From Acanthamoeba sp. SK_2022b (lineage: Eukaryota; Discosea; Longamoebia; Acanthamoebidae): a DNA stretch of 64,000 nucleotides. The stretch is from the NCBI GenBank assembly GCA_027943245.1, contig JANDJZ010000140.1:1-64000 (forward strand), written 5' to 3'. Position numbers and translations under genes: made by a program. Below, in pieces: positions 1-11,383 of this stretch. The notes under the pieces were generated by a model that saw nothing but the letters and a program-made list of their open reading frames with translations, did no database searches and was not told the DNA's origin. Within the stretch, counting starts at the first letter, position 1, and each line of letters begins with the position of its first letter.

Positions 1-952
1 GAGGCCGTTGGGGAGGCCGCGGGACTCGACGAGCTTGACGGCCATGGCCTGGGGCAGCTCGGCGACGGCGCAGTGCTCGTCCTGGCAGAACTCGATGTCC
101 TTGATCTGGCCCTCGACCTCCTCGCCGAGGAACTTCTTGATGATCATGAAGACCCAGCCGACGCCGCGGATGGGGAGGGAGTTCTTGAGGAGGACGGTGG
201 TGTAGCCCTCGGTGGAGGAGAGGAGCGATCGCTTCTGGAAGGGCTGGGTGTAGCCGGAGATGACGGCGAGGGCGGCGGCGAGGGCCACGTTCTCGCCCTT
301 CTCGGCGATGAGCTTCTCGGCCGACGGGAGGAAGGCCTTGATCATCTCGTCGTGCACGTGCTCGAGCTTCTCCTCGACGGCGTCGGTGGCCACGCGGACG
401 AGGTCGGGCTGCTGCGGCGTGCCGATGAGCTCAAACTTGGTGCCCACGGCCGTCTCCAGCCACTTGAGGTTGCCGTCGCGCACGTCCCTCCGCGTGAAGA
501 ACGTCACGCAGATGCCCGACTTGCCCGCGCGACCGGTTCGGCCGCTCCTGTGGATGTAGGTCTCCTTGTCCTTGGGCGCCTGCGTCTGGATGACCAGATC
601 GACGTCGTCGATGTCGAGACCCCTCGCCGCCACGTCCGTCGCCACCAGGCACGAGAACCGACCCTCGCGGAAGCCCTGGAGCGTGATCTCTCTCTGCTTC
701 TGGGCAATGTCTCCGTGAAGCACCTGGCACACTACACATTTGGGGAAAATTAATTATTAATATTATTAACATTATTAACATTAATAGATTGTGTGGAACA
801 CGCGTTGGTGTAGAGAGCGTTTGTCAGATAAAATGAAGTTGTGATCTTATGCGAGGCGCTCCGTGTGCGAGGGAGGAAAAACTCCGCCCTCGCTGGGAGC
901 GCCACGCCTCAGATTACGCGCATGAATATATTGTTGGTGTCATCAGCAGCCC

Positions 953-984
<32 letters not shown>

Positions 985-2644
985 CGCGCGTGCGTGGTGG
1001 GCGGGGGTACCATTGGAGAGCGAGGACTTCATGGCGAGCTCGTTGACCTCGGCCTTGGTGTTGGCGAAGACGATCGTCCGTCCGGTGCCACCGTAGACCT
1101 TGACGACGTCGGCCAGCGTGGAGATGCGCACGGGAGGCGGGCAGCAGATGGCCAGGTGACGCACGGTCAGGGCGGCCTTGAGCTTGCTGTTACCGACCAA
1201 GTCGACAGTGACGAGGTTCGTGGGACGCATGTGCTTCTGGGCAATGCCTTGGACCTACACATTTTTTGATATAAAATAGTGTTAATAAAGTAATAAAACT
1301 ACAAGATTAATCTTTTGTTTCAAAAAAAATAATATAGAAATTGAAATGATAATTTTGCAAAGGCCAAGTACCCAAGGAGGGATGGTGGCAGAGAAGAGGA
1401 GGGTCTGCCTCTCGTCGGGCTTGGGCGCGGCGGCCAAAATTTTGTCGACAGCGTCGGCAAAGCCGATGTTGAGCATCTCGTCGGCCTCGTCGAGGATGAC
1501 GTACTTGACGTCGGTGAGCTTGAGGCAGTTGCGCTCGAGCATGTCGATCACGCGACCGGGCGTGCCGATGACAATGTCGACGCCACGCTTGAGGGCGTTC
1601 TCCTGGGGCAGGTAGGGCGCGCCGCCGTAGACGCAGACGGCCTTGAGGCTGGGCGCCACGAGGTCGAACTCCTTGGCGATCTGACGGGCGAGCTCGCGAG
1701 TGGGCGACAGGCAGACCACCTTGGGCGGTCGGCCGTAGGTGGAGCGAGGCTTGCCGGCGAGTTCGATGTAGATCTTTTCCACGACGGGCAGCACGAACGA
1801 GAGGGTCTTACCGCTGCCCGTGCGCGCTCGGCCGATGATGTCCTTGCCGTCGTAGATGTGATCGTAGGTCTGCGCCTGGATGGCGAACAGGCACTTGAAG
1901 CCGCGGTCCTGCAGCAGCTTGACGGTGCCGGGCGAGATTCGGAAGTTGGAGAACGGCGCAGCGCCCTCTGTCAAATATTGCATAAATTAATATTAAGAAA
2001 TAAAATAAAATTTGGGGTTTTTTGGTTTCGGAAGGAAGATGTGTACCTGGCAGCGGCTCGTCCTTCTTCTCCTCCTTCTCGGCGACGTCGTCCCATGTGT
2101 AGTCTCCCTCGCTGTCCTCGTCGGGCTTTGTCTCCTCTCCCTCCTCTTCGGTTTCTGTTGCGAGCAAATCGGGATTAGGACGGAGTTTGCATTTTGCGTC
2201 GCACGTCAAATTTGACGATGAGAGATTTTTCAGATTTTAGGAGATTGGGAAACACAGAGCAATCTTTCAATTTCGGAAGGCTGTTTCGTAGCACAGCGGT
2301 CTAAAATCATTCGAATCTGATAAATAAACAGAGTGCAAAGGGAGGACAAAAGACGTACCCTTCTTGACAACCTCCATCTCCTCTTCTTTGGCCTTTCCCT
2401 GAGAGATGCAGATGAAAAATCAGTAATCTGATTAATCTCGAAATGTAAATATCTGGGTGAGTACCTCCTCCTTCGACTTCTTGGACTTCTTCTTGCCCGA
2501 GGATGTGTCGTCCTTCTTGGAGGTCTTCCTCTTCTTCTGCTCGGGCTCCTCCTTCTTCACCACGGTGCCGAGGTCTTCATTCTCTTCCTCTGTGGTGGAC
2601 CTCTTCTTCGACACCTTCTTCTCCTTGACTCCGTCCTTACCCAT
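1..2644 (-). CDS. DDX21: DEAD-box RNA helicase, DDX21/nucleolar helicase 2-like (C-terminus outside window)
   Basis: ATP-dependent RNA helicase; the DDX21/DDX50 family acts in the nucleolus in rRNA transcription and processing. Exons I read: 2644-2465, 2398-2359, 2154-2047, 1967-1372, 1254-1011, 731-1, and the phases join. The N-terminus is Lys/Glu-rich (MGKDGVKEKKVSKKRS), typical of a nucleolar tail. Helicase motifs in order: Q-motif region (FAIQAQTY), ARTGSGKT, PTRELA, TPGR, DEAD, SAT, then ATDVAARGLDI and HRSGRTGRAG in the last exon. After the helicase core comes a GUCT-type region (SAEKLIAEKGENVALAAALA...), the C-terminal domain specific to DDX21/DDX50. The final exon is still open at base 1, so the usual FRGQR/RGG-type tail, if present, lies outside. 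The start is the only ATG at the head of the Lys-rich exon. The family call is firm; the exact first intron borders are less so. Confidence 0.93.
957..984. repeat. (GA)n microsatellite in helicase intron
   Basis: Uninterrupted AG dinucleotides followed by a short GCGC run, inside the intron between the fifth and sixth helicase exons. It is read as (CT)n on the transcript, so it could double as a polypyrimidine stretch. Confidence 0.9.
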
Positions 2645-3468
2645 CTTCTTGTGTCTTGCGCGTGCGGGACTTGTGCTGTCTTTGAATGGAGATCGACGAG
2701 TGGTGAGCGTCGAGAACGGGCGAGAGAGCAACAATACTCCCTTCCTCTTCCGGCCGTAACGCGTCCGCGGAGCTTCCCAAACTCCTTTCCGACCATTTTC
2801 TTGAGTTCTATTTTATTTCTTTTTTGCTTTACGGCGGAAAGGCGTGCCATAGCCATAGGGCGTAATAGGGAGTAATAGCATTGACACTTGACAACACGCC
2901 TAGTTGAATCCTCATAAGTTACACAGTTATCGCTCCTTTATATTCATGCTGTAGGTGTAGGTCAAAAGAGTTCATCCACAGGCAACCTCCCTTGATAGCA
3001 CCAGTGAGCTCAACCTGCAGCAGGTATGGCATTGAGAACTTGTGACTTGCTCCAGTCCTTGTGCACATGCTGCCAGATGCAGATGTTGTAGTGCAGAGAG
3101 TGAATTTAACAATTTATCCACTTGGAGATGAGGATACAGGAGAATTAAAATGTGGCTGTCCATTTAGAGAGCAACAAGGGTCAACCAGCAGTAGAACCAT
3201 TTCCCACACTGCATTGCCCTGAACAGGTGCTGACATTCCATCTATTGTACACCTGTCACTCAACTTTTGTGGGAGGGTGTAGAGGACACTTTCCATCATA
3301 CCTATAGCACAAAAAACAGGAAAGGTGAAGCTCGCTATTATGAAGTGTAAGACCTTGTTGAAGGCCTCTAGCACTAACACTCTATGGGAGAAGCACATCA
3401 CTCAAGAATCCAGAGGCCATGATCTTTCGTGCCTGCACGGAAGAGATGGAAGAGGAGGTCACCTTCTA
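2645..3468. other. Intergenic: helicase 5' flank plus CpG-free segment
   Basis: 2645-2880 is the upstream flank of the helicase gene and is CpG-rich. From 2933 to 3332 there is no CpG dinucleotide, and the sequence is TG/CA-rich without a convincing open frame. 3333-3468 is the 3' flank of the kelch gene. I see no gene or RNA here. Confidence 0.6.
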
Positions 3469-5656
3469 CTACATGCTCCATGCACTACGCACGCGCATAG
3501 AGCGAATGACAAGGTGGGCAGCCTGCTTGGTACCTCCAAAGAGATAGACCTCTTCCATGCCCATGGCCGCGCCCTGGAAGGCGGCGGGGCGTTCGAGCAT
3601 GCTCGCGCGTGCGGCTGGTGGCAGGTCCGGGACGGAGTGGAGTGGCACGTCGTGCCTTCGCCACTCGCGTCGGTCGATGTTGAACACCCAGACATGCCCC
3701 AGCGTGGGCTTCGGGTCCCTGCGCCTGAAGCCGCCCATCACCACCTGCAGCACCCGCATCCAGCTCACGTCAGAGACTCGACCACTGCCCCTCCTCCTCC
3801 TCCTCCTCCTCTTTCACTGCGCGCGCGTTGTGCCAAGGCCTTTACCAGCGATCGGCCCACGACAAAGGCGGAGTGGCACCACCGACCGTAGGGGCGGTCG
3901 TCCGAGCTGCCGGCGTACTCGACCTTGGTCCATGTCCTGGCCTCTGCGCGTGCACGCCAATGCATGGGCGTGGGTCAACCGGCGAGCACACAGAGCCATC
4001 GCCGAGAGAGAGCCGAGGCCCGAGTGGATGAGAGGGAGAGAGGAGTACCAGTGTCGAGGATGTAGCAGTCGTCGAGGTCGTGCTTGGAGCCGAGCACTTC
4101 GGCGTTGCCGCCCCACAGAAGGGCCTGCTTGGTGTTGGGGATAAGGCTCAGGGAGTGGCTCTGGCGAGCCGTGGGCGCGTCCCCCGTAAGCTGTTCCTGC
4201 GTCCACTGCCACGTGTCTGCGCATGCAAATTAGACATATGTGGTGGTGGTGGTGGTGGTGGTGGTGGTGGTGGTGGTGGTGGTGGTGGTGGTGGTGGTGG
4301 TCAGGTGGTGGTGTGCGTGCATGCCTGCGTATGAGTGAGAGAGACCGAGACGTGTGCACGCACCCAAGTCGAGCGTCCACACGTCATCGAAGTAGTGGTA
4401 GGTGAAGTCGTGGTCCATGTAGGTGCCCCCTACGACCCACAGCTTGCGATCGACCACCACAGACCTGTTTACGCAACAACGGGGGAGGGGGCGCGGAACA
4501 GATAGAAAGAGAGCACGACGCGCAGGCGTCAGTGAGTAAGGCAGCGGCGAGAGGAGACTGCGACGGACCTGTGGCCGACGCGGCCGTGTGGCGGCGTTCC
4601 CTTGCAGGCCAGTGGCAGCCATGCAAGGAGTTGCAGGTCGAACACGAAGGCGTCGTTGTAGAACTTCCACCCTTCCGGGTGGCCCTCCAACGGAAGCGAG
4701 AACCGGTTGCGATACTGCGAGGAGAGGGGGGCGTGCTTGAGCCAGAGCGCAGCGCTCCCATATGGATGCGCGGCGTGGACGCACCTGCCCGCCAAAAAAC
4801 AGGATCTGGGTGCCCTGGTTGATGAGGTGCGTGGAGGCGAACGAGCGACGCTCGGGGACCCAGCCGCCCTTGCTCGCGAGGTCCACGCGGTGCCACGAAG
4901 CCGTGCCTGGTCGGGATACAGGAAATAAACAATAATAACAAAAAAAATAAGTAATCAAAAATTAAATAGGAATACGCACCGAACTTGTAGAAGAAGAGCG
5001 CGGGCGAGAAGACCATGTCGTAGACGTTGCCGCCCACGTAGAAGGAACCGCCATACCGGGCCAACAGCGGTCCGCTCATGTCCCTGCATCGTGCCCGCCA
5101 CGCACGCACGCCGAGAGTAAATCGCTCCGTAGGCGGGGTAGGGCTGAGGGAATGGGTGGCCACCCGAGGAGCTCGTGGGGCTGACGGAAGAGGAGCGTCA
5201 TCGAGTGGGCAAAGTAGTCCCTCTGGTCCTGGTCTTCATCTTCTCCCCGTAGCTCCTCCCTGTACCGACAAGGCCCGCGTGAGCCACCGGAGGAGCTGCG
5301 GACAACACGGTCTGCCAGCAAAGCAAGGGTCGAGAGGCGTACAGGCGGAGGTCAGGAGCCGGCGAGCCCACGCACGCCACGCGCCTCCAGCGCAGGCGGC
5401 CCTCGTTCACTGTGTGCATCGATGGATCAAAGTTGTGCAAATGAAACCAAATCGATGAGGAAGCTGACGACGTACGGCGAGTTTCGAACGAAAGGCGTCT
5501 ACGTTTGACCTGGAGGAGGGCGAGGGCGTGAAAGGCGCGGCAGACGCGACTCACGCTGCCCAACCCTTCCCATGTGCCCACCCAATCGAACACGCACTGC
5601 CAGAGCTCGGGCGGAAGGCTGACCTCGCCAGCTTCTGCAAGCTGCTCGCTCTCCAT
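3469..5656 (-). CDS. F-box and kelch-repeat protein
   Basis: Probable substrate-recognition subunit of an SCF-type ubiquitin ligase. The first exon (from ATG 5656) starts MESEQLAEAGEV and continues with an F-box-like helix pattern, LPPELWQCVFDWV then VSRVCRAFHALAL. Later exons give kelch-type blades: FYVGGNVYDMVF, RSFASTHLINQGTQILFFGG, GRVGHRS...DRKLWVVGG, ARQSHSLSL...ALLWGG, GRWCHSAFVV, VVMGGFRRRDPKP and EEVYLFGGTKQ. The repeated pattern of hydrophobic residues, Gly-Gly, then Tyr/Trp matches a six- or seven-bladed propeller. The stop is at 3469-3471. At least seven introns are needed; one holds a long TGG tract. I infer F-box function from the motif only. Exon borders between 5080 and 5500 are uncertain. 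The gene is divergent from nothing close: the GNAT-cupin gene ends 115 bases upstream on the same strand. Confidence 0.82.
4241..4301. repeat. (TGG)20 trinucleotide tract in kelch-gene intron
   Basis: About twenty TGG units. On the kelch transcript the tract is (CCA)n and sits between the exons encoding the VVGG and LLWGG blades. It opens poly-Trp, poly-Gly and poly-His frames that are artefacts. Confidence 0.92.
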
Positions 5657-5771
5657 AGATCTGAATGTTTCTTTTTTTTTCATTTTTTCTTGTTTTCTGA
5701 TTAAAATGCAATATTTGTAGAACTCTAATTAAAGAAAAAGAAATAAATTAATTATTCGGCCGTAGCTGCCA

Positions 5772-7921
5772 TCAGAGTCTCTGCAGATTGTCCACGGTGT
5801 GCTCGCTGCGCACGTTGCCCGTGTTGAGCACTCCCCGCTTCTCCAGCAGCATCACGTGGCACTGTAGCGGCCGATGATGAATGGAGCGAGTGAGTGGCCA
5901 CGAGGGCAGATAGGGCGAAAGAGGCACGGGCAACGGACCTCTTCGGCAGCCACCGGCTTGTGTTCGACGCCCTTGGGCACCACGAAGAACTCGCCTTCGC
6001 GCAGGTCGATGTCCCTCTCGCTCCCGTCTTGTTCGCGGACCTTGATGACCAGATTGCCCTGCGCCCAGAGTGATAGGAGAGCGTGAGAGAAACGCACACA
6101 GCAGAGCGGCACGCTCATGCACGCCATGCAAGCGCTCAACGGCCAACAACCTTAACGACGAGGAACAACTCGTCTTCGTGCTCGTGGTGATGCCACACGA
6201 ACTCGCCCTTCAGCTTGGCCACCTTGACGTCAAAATTATCCACCTCGCCCACGATCTTGGGGCTCCAATGCTCTGCGAAGAGGGAGAGCTTCTCCGCGAG
6301 GTTCACCTTCGCCATCTGCTTCGTGTCGGCCGTCGACGGCTGCGCCGCGGCCGCAGGCTTGTACCCTACCCAGACCACGTCACCAAACACCTGCGTGCGC
6401 CCAGCGGTCGGTCAGCGAGAGAGTTGTCGCCGAGGTGAGCAGCCAAGTGTGAGTGAGTGAGAGGGGCAGCGCGCCTCGAAGCCGAGGCTCTGGAACAGCC
6501 TGTTGGAGGCGTCGTTGTCGGCCACGGTGAAGAGGTAGGCGCCCACCTGGTCCGGCGCCAGGTGCGGCCGGACGTGGTCGAACGTCTTGAGCACCTGGTC
6601 CACCGCGATGATCTTCCCCAGGCCTGCCACCCGACGACGCCCCACAGGAAAGCATGCCACCACCATCGTCAGCATCGTCACCACCATCACCATCACCATC
6701 ACCATCACCATCACCATCACCATCACCATCACCATCACCATCACCATCTGGTGACGAACCCTTTCGTCGGTGCGACTCGTCCACCCAAAAGAAGCCGATG
6801 GACATGTCGGAATGGATGCCGATCCAGGCCACCATCTCATCACCTGCGCCCAGTCCGTTGATTGGGAGGAGGACAGGACATTGGGTCAGTCGTAGCCGGT
6901 GACGCGTGCTGTAGCGTGCGGTCGTGTGTTGCGCTGTGTTGTGACGTGGCAGTGGCAGTGGCAGTGGCAGTGGCAGTGGCAGTGGCAGTGGCAGTGGCGA
7001 GTTTGTGTGGGGAGGCCCGAATACCGAGGCGAAGGCACGAGGACGGCGCGCGTGCCACACAGGTCGCGATGTAGTCGTCGCTCTCGTCGCCGGCGTACGG
7101 CCACTTGGACGTCACTAACTCCGTGTCCGCCGTATCTGACACCCATGCGTTGCGAGAGAATGACAGGTATGTGTGTGAGCGTCGGTCGCTGGAGAGGCAT
7201 GGCGTGGTCGATGCCACTGGCATTGGGATAGTTAGGGACAGAGGAGGGCGCACTGGCCGCGATGCTGTCGAGCCGGAGCGAATGGGCACGAAGGAGGGCA
7301 GTCGGATCGTCGTGCGGCCGCATGAATCGGGCCTCGGGACAGTGGAACCCGAAGCTCGGGTAGATGCACGACTCGCGCGCGCCGACGGCCGCCGCGCGCT
7401 CGCGGAGGAGGGGCAGCCACACCTGATCGACTCCGCCGAAGAGGACCTCCCTCAGGTGGCCGGAGGTAAGGTCTACACGCTCGAGCAGGGCGCGCACGAC
7501 GGCCGCGCCTGCGTCGCCGCGCTGGGGCACGAACAGGGACACGTTGGACGACCTCACGCCCGCGTTGACGGCGCGCTGGACCAGCAGCACGCCCCGAAGC
7601 CGGGGCTCTGAGTCTCCCTTGGCCACGAACCACTGGTCGCCGTCGTGGGACGCCGGAGTTACTCCCTTGGCCGTGTCCGCATGCAGCACCGCCCCTGCAC
7701 GCCCCCCCCCCGCCCCATTACGTGCTGACGTCAGCAGGGAGAGAGCAGGCAGCGCTTGGGCTTGTGGGTGGTTGGCCGGCGTTTCTGGCCCGCGTACCGA
7801 GGAGCTTCCAGGAGTGGGGCAGGTGGGTCACCAACAGCGACCGAACCTCCGCCCACAGCTGTCCATCGGTCGGCAGCTCCTCAACTCCCAAGCCGCACGC
7901 GCCAGAAGCTGCCGCTTGCAT
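5772..7921 (-). CDS. GLYAT-like N-acyltransferase (GNAT) fused to a C-terminal cupin domain
   Basis: The N-terminal half resembles the glycine N-acyltransferase family. It starts at ATG 7921 (MQAAASGACGLGVEEL), passes LPHSWKLLGAVLHAD, then WPYAGDESDDYIATC, and has the acetyl/acyl-CoA loop HRRKGLGKIIAVDQVLK (R-x-x-G-x-G type) and the closing GNAT segment NRLFQSLGFEVFGDVVWVGY. The same exon runs on without a stop through an Ala/Thr linker into MAKVNLAEKLSLF, a typical bacterial cupin start. The cupin metal motifs are both present: FVWHHHEHEDELFLVVKG (two His plus Glu of motif 1) and GEFFVVPKGVEHKPVA (motif 2). The stop is at 5772-5774. The join between GNAT exon (ends 6475) and cupin exon (starts 6390) uses a GC-AG intron. 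I infer a CoA-dependent acyl transfer enzyme with a metal-binding sensor or second enzyme domain; substrates are unknown. An alternative is two genes, with the cupin starting at its own internal ATG. Confidence 0.78.
6684..6747. repeat. (CACCAT)n hexanucleotide tract
   Basis: About eleven CACCAT/ATCACC units on the plus strand, read as (ATGGTG)n on the GNAT-cupin transcript. It lies in the intron that begins directly after the HRRKG codons. The poly-His and poly-Met-Val frames it opens are not genes. Confidence 0.9.
6946..6997. repeat. (GGCAGT)n hexanucleotide tract
   Basis: Eight or so GGCAGT units in the preceding intron of the same GNAT-cupin gene. Two different hexanucleotide arrays in neighbouring introns of one gene is notable. 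Confidence 0.9.
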
Positions 7922-9759
7922 CACCAACTCAGCAAAAACATCAAAAAGAAAAGAAACGAAATGAAAAGAAATGAAAATGTCCGTAAAACGGACAGGGATT
8001 CGTGTGGCGAGTTTGGACTGCTCAACCCTTGAGCCTTGGAAGGCACCAGCACCATTATCCCTACTTCATAACGCCAGCACAACAGGAACTCAACCATGAT
8101 CCTTGCTCCTGTGTCCTTGCCAGGGACAGCCTCCAGCTCCACACCAAAAAGGCAAGAGCTAATGAGCTGGATCAAGGACCCACAGGGGCACAGAGGCACA
8201 CTGTAACCAACACTCCCACTCACAAGGGGGATACCCAATCCCCTTGTGTGCCCTCATTGCTAAGATAAGTGGGCAACTTGTGCAGGTAATCTACAGAAGA
8301 TCTCAGCAGTCCACCAACCCAGCTCACTTACTTCTCTATTGTATCTGCATCTCTCCTTATAGGCTTGAGCAGCTCTCTTGTTTGCATCACTCATGTTTTG
8401 AATTGGAAACAACAGTGGCCAGCTGCATTCATGCCCAATGCATTTGAAAAAGCGCCTGAAAACGCTTTTCTTGGGTATCTTCTCAGTGGGTGGTCAAATC
8501 AACAAAATGGGCACACAATGGCAGACTGGCGCAGGGTACAGGGGTGGAATTTTTCAATTTGATAGGAATGTGGTAATCCAGGTTTTTTTTTTTGGGACAT
8601 TATGTGGCATGACAACAACATGCACATAAAAGGTTTCCCTGTGTGGGGCATTGCTAGAGTGATTGCCTGGAAAGAGACAACCAGTCAGTCATCTGGTTCT
8701 GTCTTAGCCATCTTCTAGGGTCTCCAGGCATGCCAGTGTGCTTGTCTGTCCTGTATAAGAAGAGAGAGAGGGCAGATTGTGAGCAGGTTTTAATCTGGGA
8801 AAAGCCTCAAAAAGCTCCAAATAGGCAGCCATCTGCTTGTCCCAGACAAGCCTCTGGTCCAGACAGGGAGATGTAGATCCACACACACACCACTTTTCTC
8901 TGACACTCCTGCAGCTTCTTCTGGCCATGTTCATATTGTGAGACTCAATATAGATGTGTATTGGGTTACAACATCTCCTGTGCACAGCACCACTGCCACC
9001 ACCAATCACATGAAAATTGGCAGCTTCACAGGCATCAGAATCACCTAAATAATCCCTACAGGGAACTTAAGATGGATGGCACATTTTGGCCAATTTTGTG
9101 GTATGTTTGTGGCAGGCTGATCCACCACTGTCTTTGTGCACATCCTCATGGCATCTGTTGTGGGGTTGGCCAGTTCCTCAGACCTATTTAGGTGATTCTG
9201 ATGTGGCAAACAGAATGCCTCTCCACATAAGGATATATAGGGTGGGGCCTAGCATGAGAGAGAGAGTGAGAGAGTTGTACAGTGTGCTTGCTGCTCATGA
9301 TAACCACAATAACAGCAGCCAATGCTGTATTACACAAACAGGTCCCAACACAAACCGTTTTTCTAATTGGGTATTGGGGGGGCGCCAAAAAAACCAATCA
9401 GAATCAAAGGGGCAACACAAAGAAAATTGAATTTGCCCATTTTTCCTTTCACCACCACCACACCATGTGATGCAAACTCCACAGGGGAACTTATCTGCAC
9501 TCACATTCTTACCTATTCCTTTGTGCACACGTGACGTTGATGTCCACACCAGAACGGAAATCCTGTAGATGGTACTGGAGGTCATAAGGATGCATCGTTT
9601 TCGGGAACAGGTCGGCCGGTTTTCGACCAAGTTGCAAACCACGGCTGTTCGGTCGAAAATTCGTCGAAGCGCAGGACCTCGCGGTGGTTCGAGATCCCGA
9701 TTCCCGTGAGTTCTAGGCCTGCTTTGGTGGCACCAGCCAGATCATGAGCCGTTGGTGGG
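7922..9759. other. Gene-free island, CpG-poor, with inverted repeats
   Basis: No convincing gene. 7922-8070 is the GNAT gene flank. From 8532 to 9355 there is no CpG at all. On the minus strand a cysteine-containing frame around 8704-8960 reads like protein (RLVWDKQMAAYLELFEAFPR) but has no recognisable domain and no good start. A small hairpin lies at about 8220-8247 (CACAAGGGG...CCCCTTGTG). CpG returns near 9500, on approach to the promoter of the next gene. Confidence 0.6.
9033..9203. repeat. 19-bp perfect inverted repeat enclosing 133 bp (MITE-like)
   Basis: Left arm 9033-9051 (CATCAGAATCACCTAAATA) and right arm 9185-9203 are exact reverse complements. The enclosed 133 bases have no open frame. 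No clear target-site duplication is visible outside the arms, so whether this is a miniature transposon is undecided. Confidence 0.6.
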
Positions 9760-9765
9760 TATAAA
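9760..9765 (+). promoter_or_regulatory. TATA box of histidine-rich protein gene
   Basis: TATAAA in the context GGGTATAAAGTCC, 184 bases upstream of the ATG at 9949. The intervening 5' leader is CA- and CT-rich, as in an untranslated leader. Position and consensus only; no start-site data. Confidence 0.55.
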
Positions 9766-9948
9766 GTCCTCCTTTGCTCTGGTCAAAACAAATTAACCAT
9801 CTACCACAACTACTACCCAAACACTCATCCCCTTATCTTGGTACGCTCCAGCCTCTTGTTCTCGTATCTCTTCTTTTGTGCGCACCGAAGACGAAGCTCA
9901 TCCGTCGTCTTCTTGTTATCGTAGAATTTTGAAACACACAACACCGAG

Positions 9949-11383
9949 ATGTCGGCCGAGCACATGACCAAGCAGGAGAAGAAGGCCCTCAAGCACGATG
10001 ACAAGGCCGCCCGTAAGCAGGAGAAGAAGATGCGCAAGCAGATGAAGAAGGACAAGCGCCACGGACTCCACGGCAGCCACGCCGGGCCCCTCGACACCGC
10101 CGCCCCCGCTGTCGGTACCGGCCTCGGTGCTGGCGCGCCCCTCGTCGGCCGTGACGTCGCCGCCCCTGTCGTCCACACCGCCGCCGTGCCCGTCGCGCCC
10201 GTCGTCGCTGCCCCCGTCGTCCCCATGCAGGACAGAGTCGTGCACGAGCCCGAGCGCGTGATCCGCCACGAGCCTGTGGTCGAGAAGGAGATCATCAACG
10301 AGCGCCCGGTCGAGGTCAAGCGCGAGCACCACATCCAGCCGATCGTTCACGAGACCGAGCACCGCATCCAGCCCATCATCAAGACCGAGGCCGTCACCGA
10401 GACCAGCCACATCGTCCAGGTACCGCGTCAACCACTTGACTTTTCGCTCGCATGGCCATGGCCACCTCGCAAGGCGATTGGCCGGATTTTTGTTTATCAT
10501 TGCTATGCAACCTTCTCACCATATTTTGTGTCGACAGGACAAGAACGTGATGCTTCCGCCCATCGTTGAGCCGCCTCACATGGTCGGCGGCGGCGCCTAC
10601 GTCGCGCCCTCGATCGCCCCTGCCACCAACACGGCCACCGCCTACCCGGCTGCCACCGCCGCCCGCTCGGCCGCCATGCCTCTCGGCACGCGCGAGCACG
10701 ATCGCCTTCACGAGCACGGCGACAAGCATCTCCACAAGCACGACAATGACAAGTACTTCGACAAGCACGACAAGCACCTGCGCAAGCAGGAGAAGCTCAT
10801 GCGCAAGCAGCGCCTCCACCACCAGAACATGATGATGGGCGGCTACCCCGGCTACGGCCTGTACCACCCCCACCAGCATCACATGATGATGGGCGGCCAC
10901 CCCGCCTACTTCAACCACCCCATGATGATGCAACGCGGCATGGGCGGCGGCTACGGTCACGGCTTCGAGAGCGACCGCCTCATGGACGCGGAGCAGCGCC
11001 TCAACTGGGGCATGGTTGCTCCCCTCGCGCCCGGCGAGAAGGTCATCCCCATCGAGGGAGCCGCCACGGGAGGCGCCCTGAGCGGCCTCATGGAGAAGCT
11101 CCACCTCGGCGGCCACGGCCACGCCCACGACGAACACCGCAGCCAGCTGGTGGAGCCCACTGCTCCCGGCATGTCCGGCGTCGAGACCGGCTCGATGCAG
11201 AACCGGGCCGGCTTCGGCCAGAAGATCAAGGGCGCCGTGAAGGAGGTCCAGGGCGCCCTCACCCGCAACCCGGCCAAGAAGGAGGAGGGAAAGATGATCA
11301 TGCAGGGCGTCGACCCCGTCACCGCCGCCTCGGCCACCGGCGCCGCCTCCCACGCGCCCACCACCGCCACCACCGCCATCTAA
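9949..11383 (+). CDS. Hydrophilic His/Lys-rich protein with CsbD/Hmp1-like tail
   Basis: Two exons: 9949 to about 10419 (ends ...TETSHIVQ) and about 10537 to 11383 (starts DKNVMLPP). The N-terminus is a Lys-rich helix (MSAEHMTKQEKKALKHDDKA), followed by an Ala/Pro/Val stretch, then a charged repeat-like part with VVHEPERVIRHEPVVEKEII and HIQPIVHETEHRIQPI. The middle is His/Met/Gly-rich (HHQNMMMGGYPGYG, HQHHMMMGGHPAYF). The C-terminus, GFGQKIKGAVKEVQGALTRN then PAKKEEGKMIMQG, resembles the G-x-K-x-KGA-x-KE...NP-x-x-x-EEGK pattern of CsbD-like/fungal Hmp1 stress proteins. The composition suggests an intrinsically disordered hydrophilin. A role in desiccation, encystment or metal buffering is my inference. 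The TATA box at 9760 and a strong Kozak-like leader suggest robust expression. Confidence 0.8.

Noticed and set aside
37..753. 226-codon plus-strand Leu/Asp-rich frame
   Set aside because: Antisense of the helicase GUCT exon; the minus strand gives a clean family match.
4080..4405. Poly-Gly, poly-Trp and poly-His proteins
   Set aside because: Products of the (TGG)n intronic tract.
6457..6902. Plus-strand poly-His and Ser/Pro proteins
   Set aside because: Products of the (CACCAT)n tract in a minus-strand intron.
9670..9700. Possible tRNA T-arm (GGTTCGAGATCCC)
   Set aside because: No pairing for the T stem, no matching D or anticodon arm and no acceptor stem upstream.
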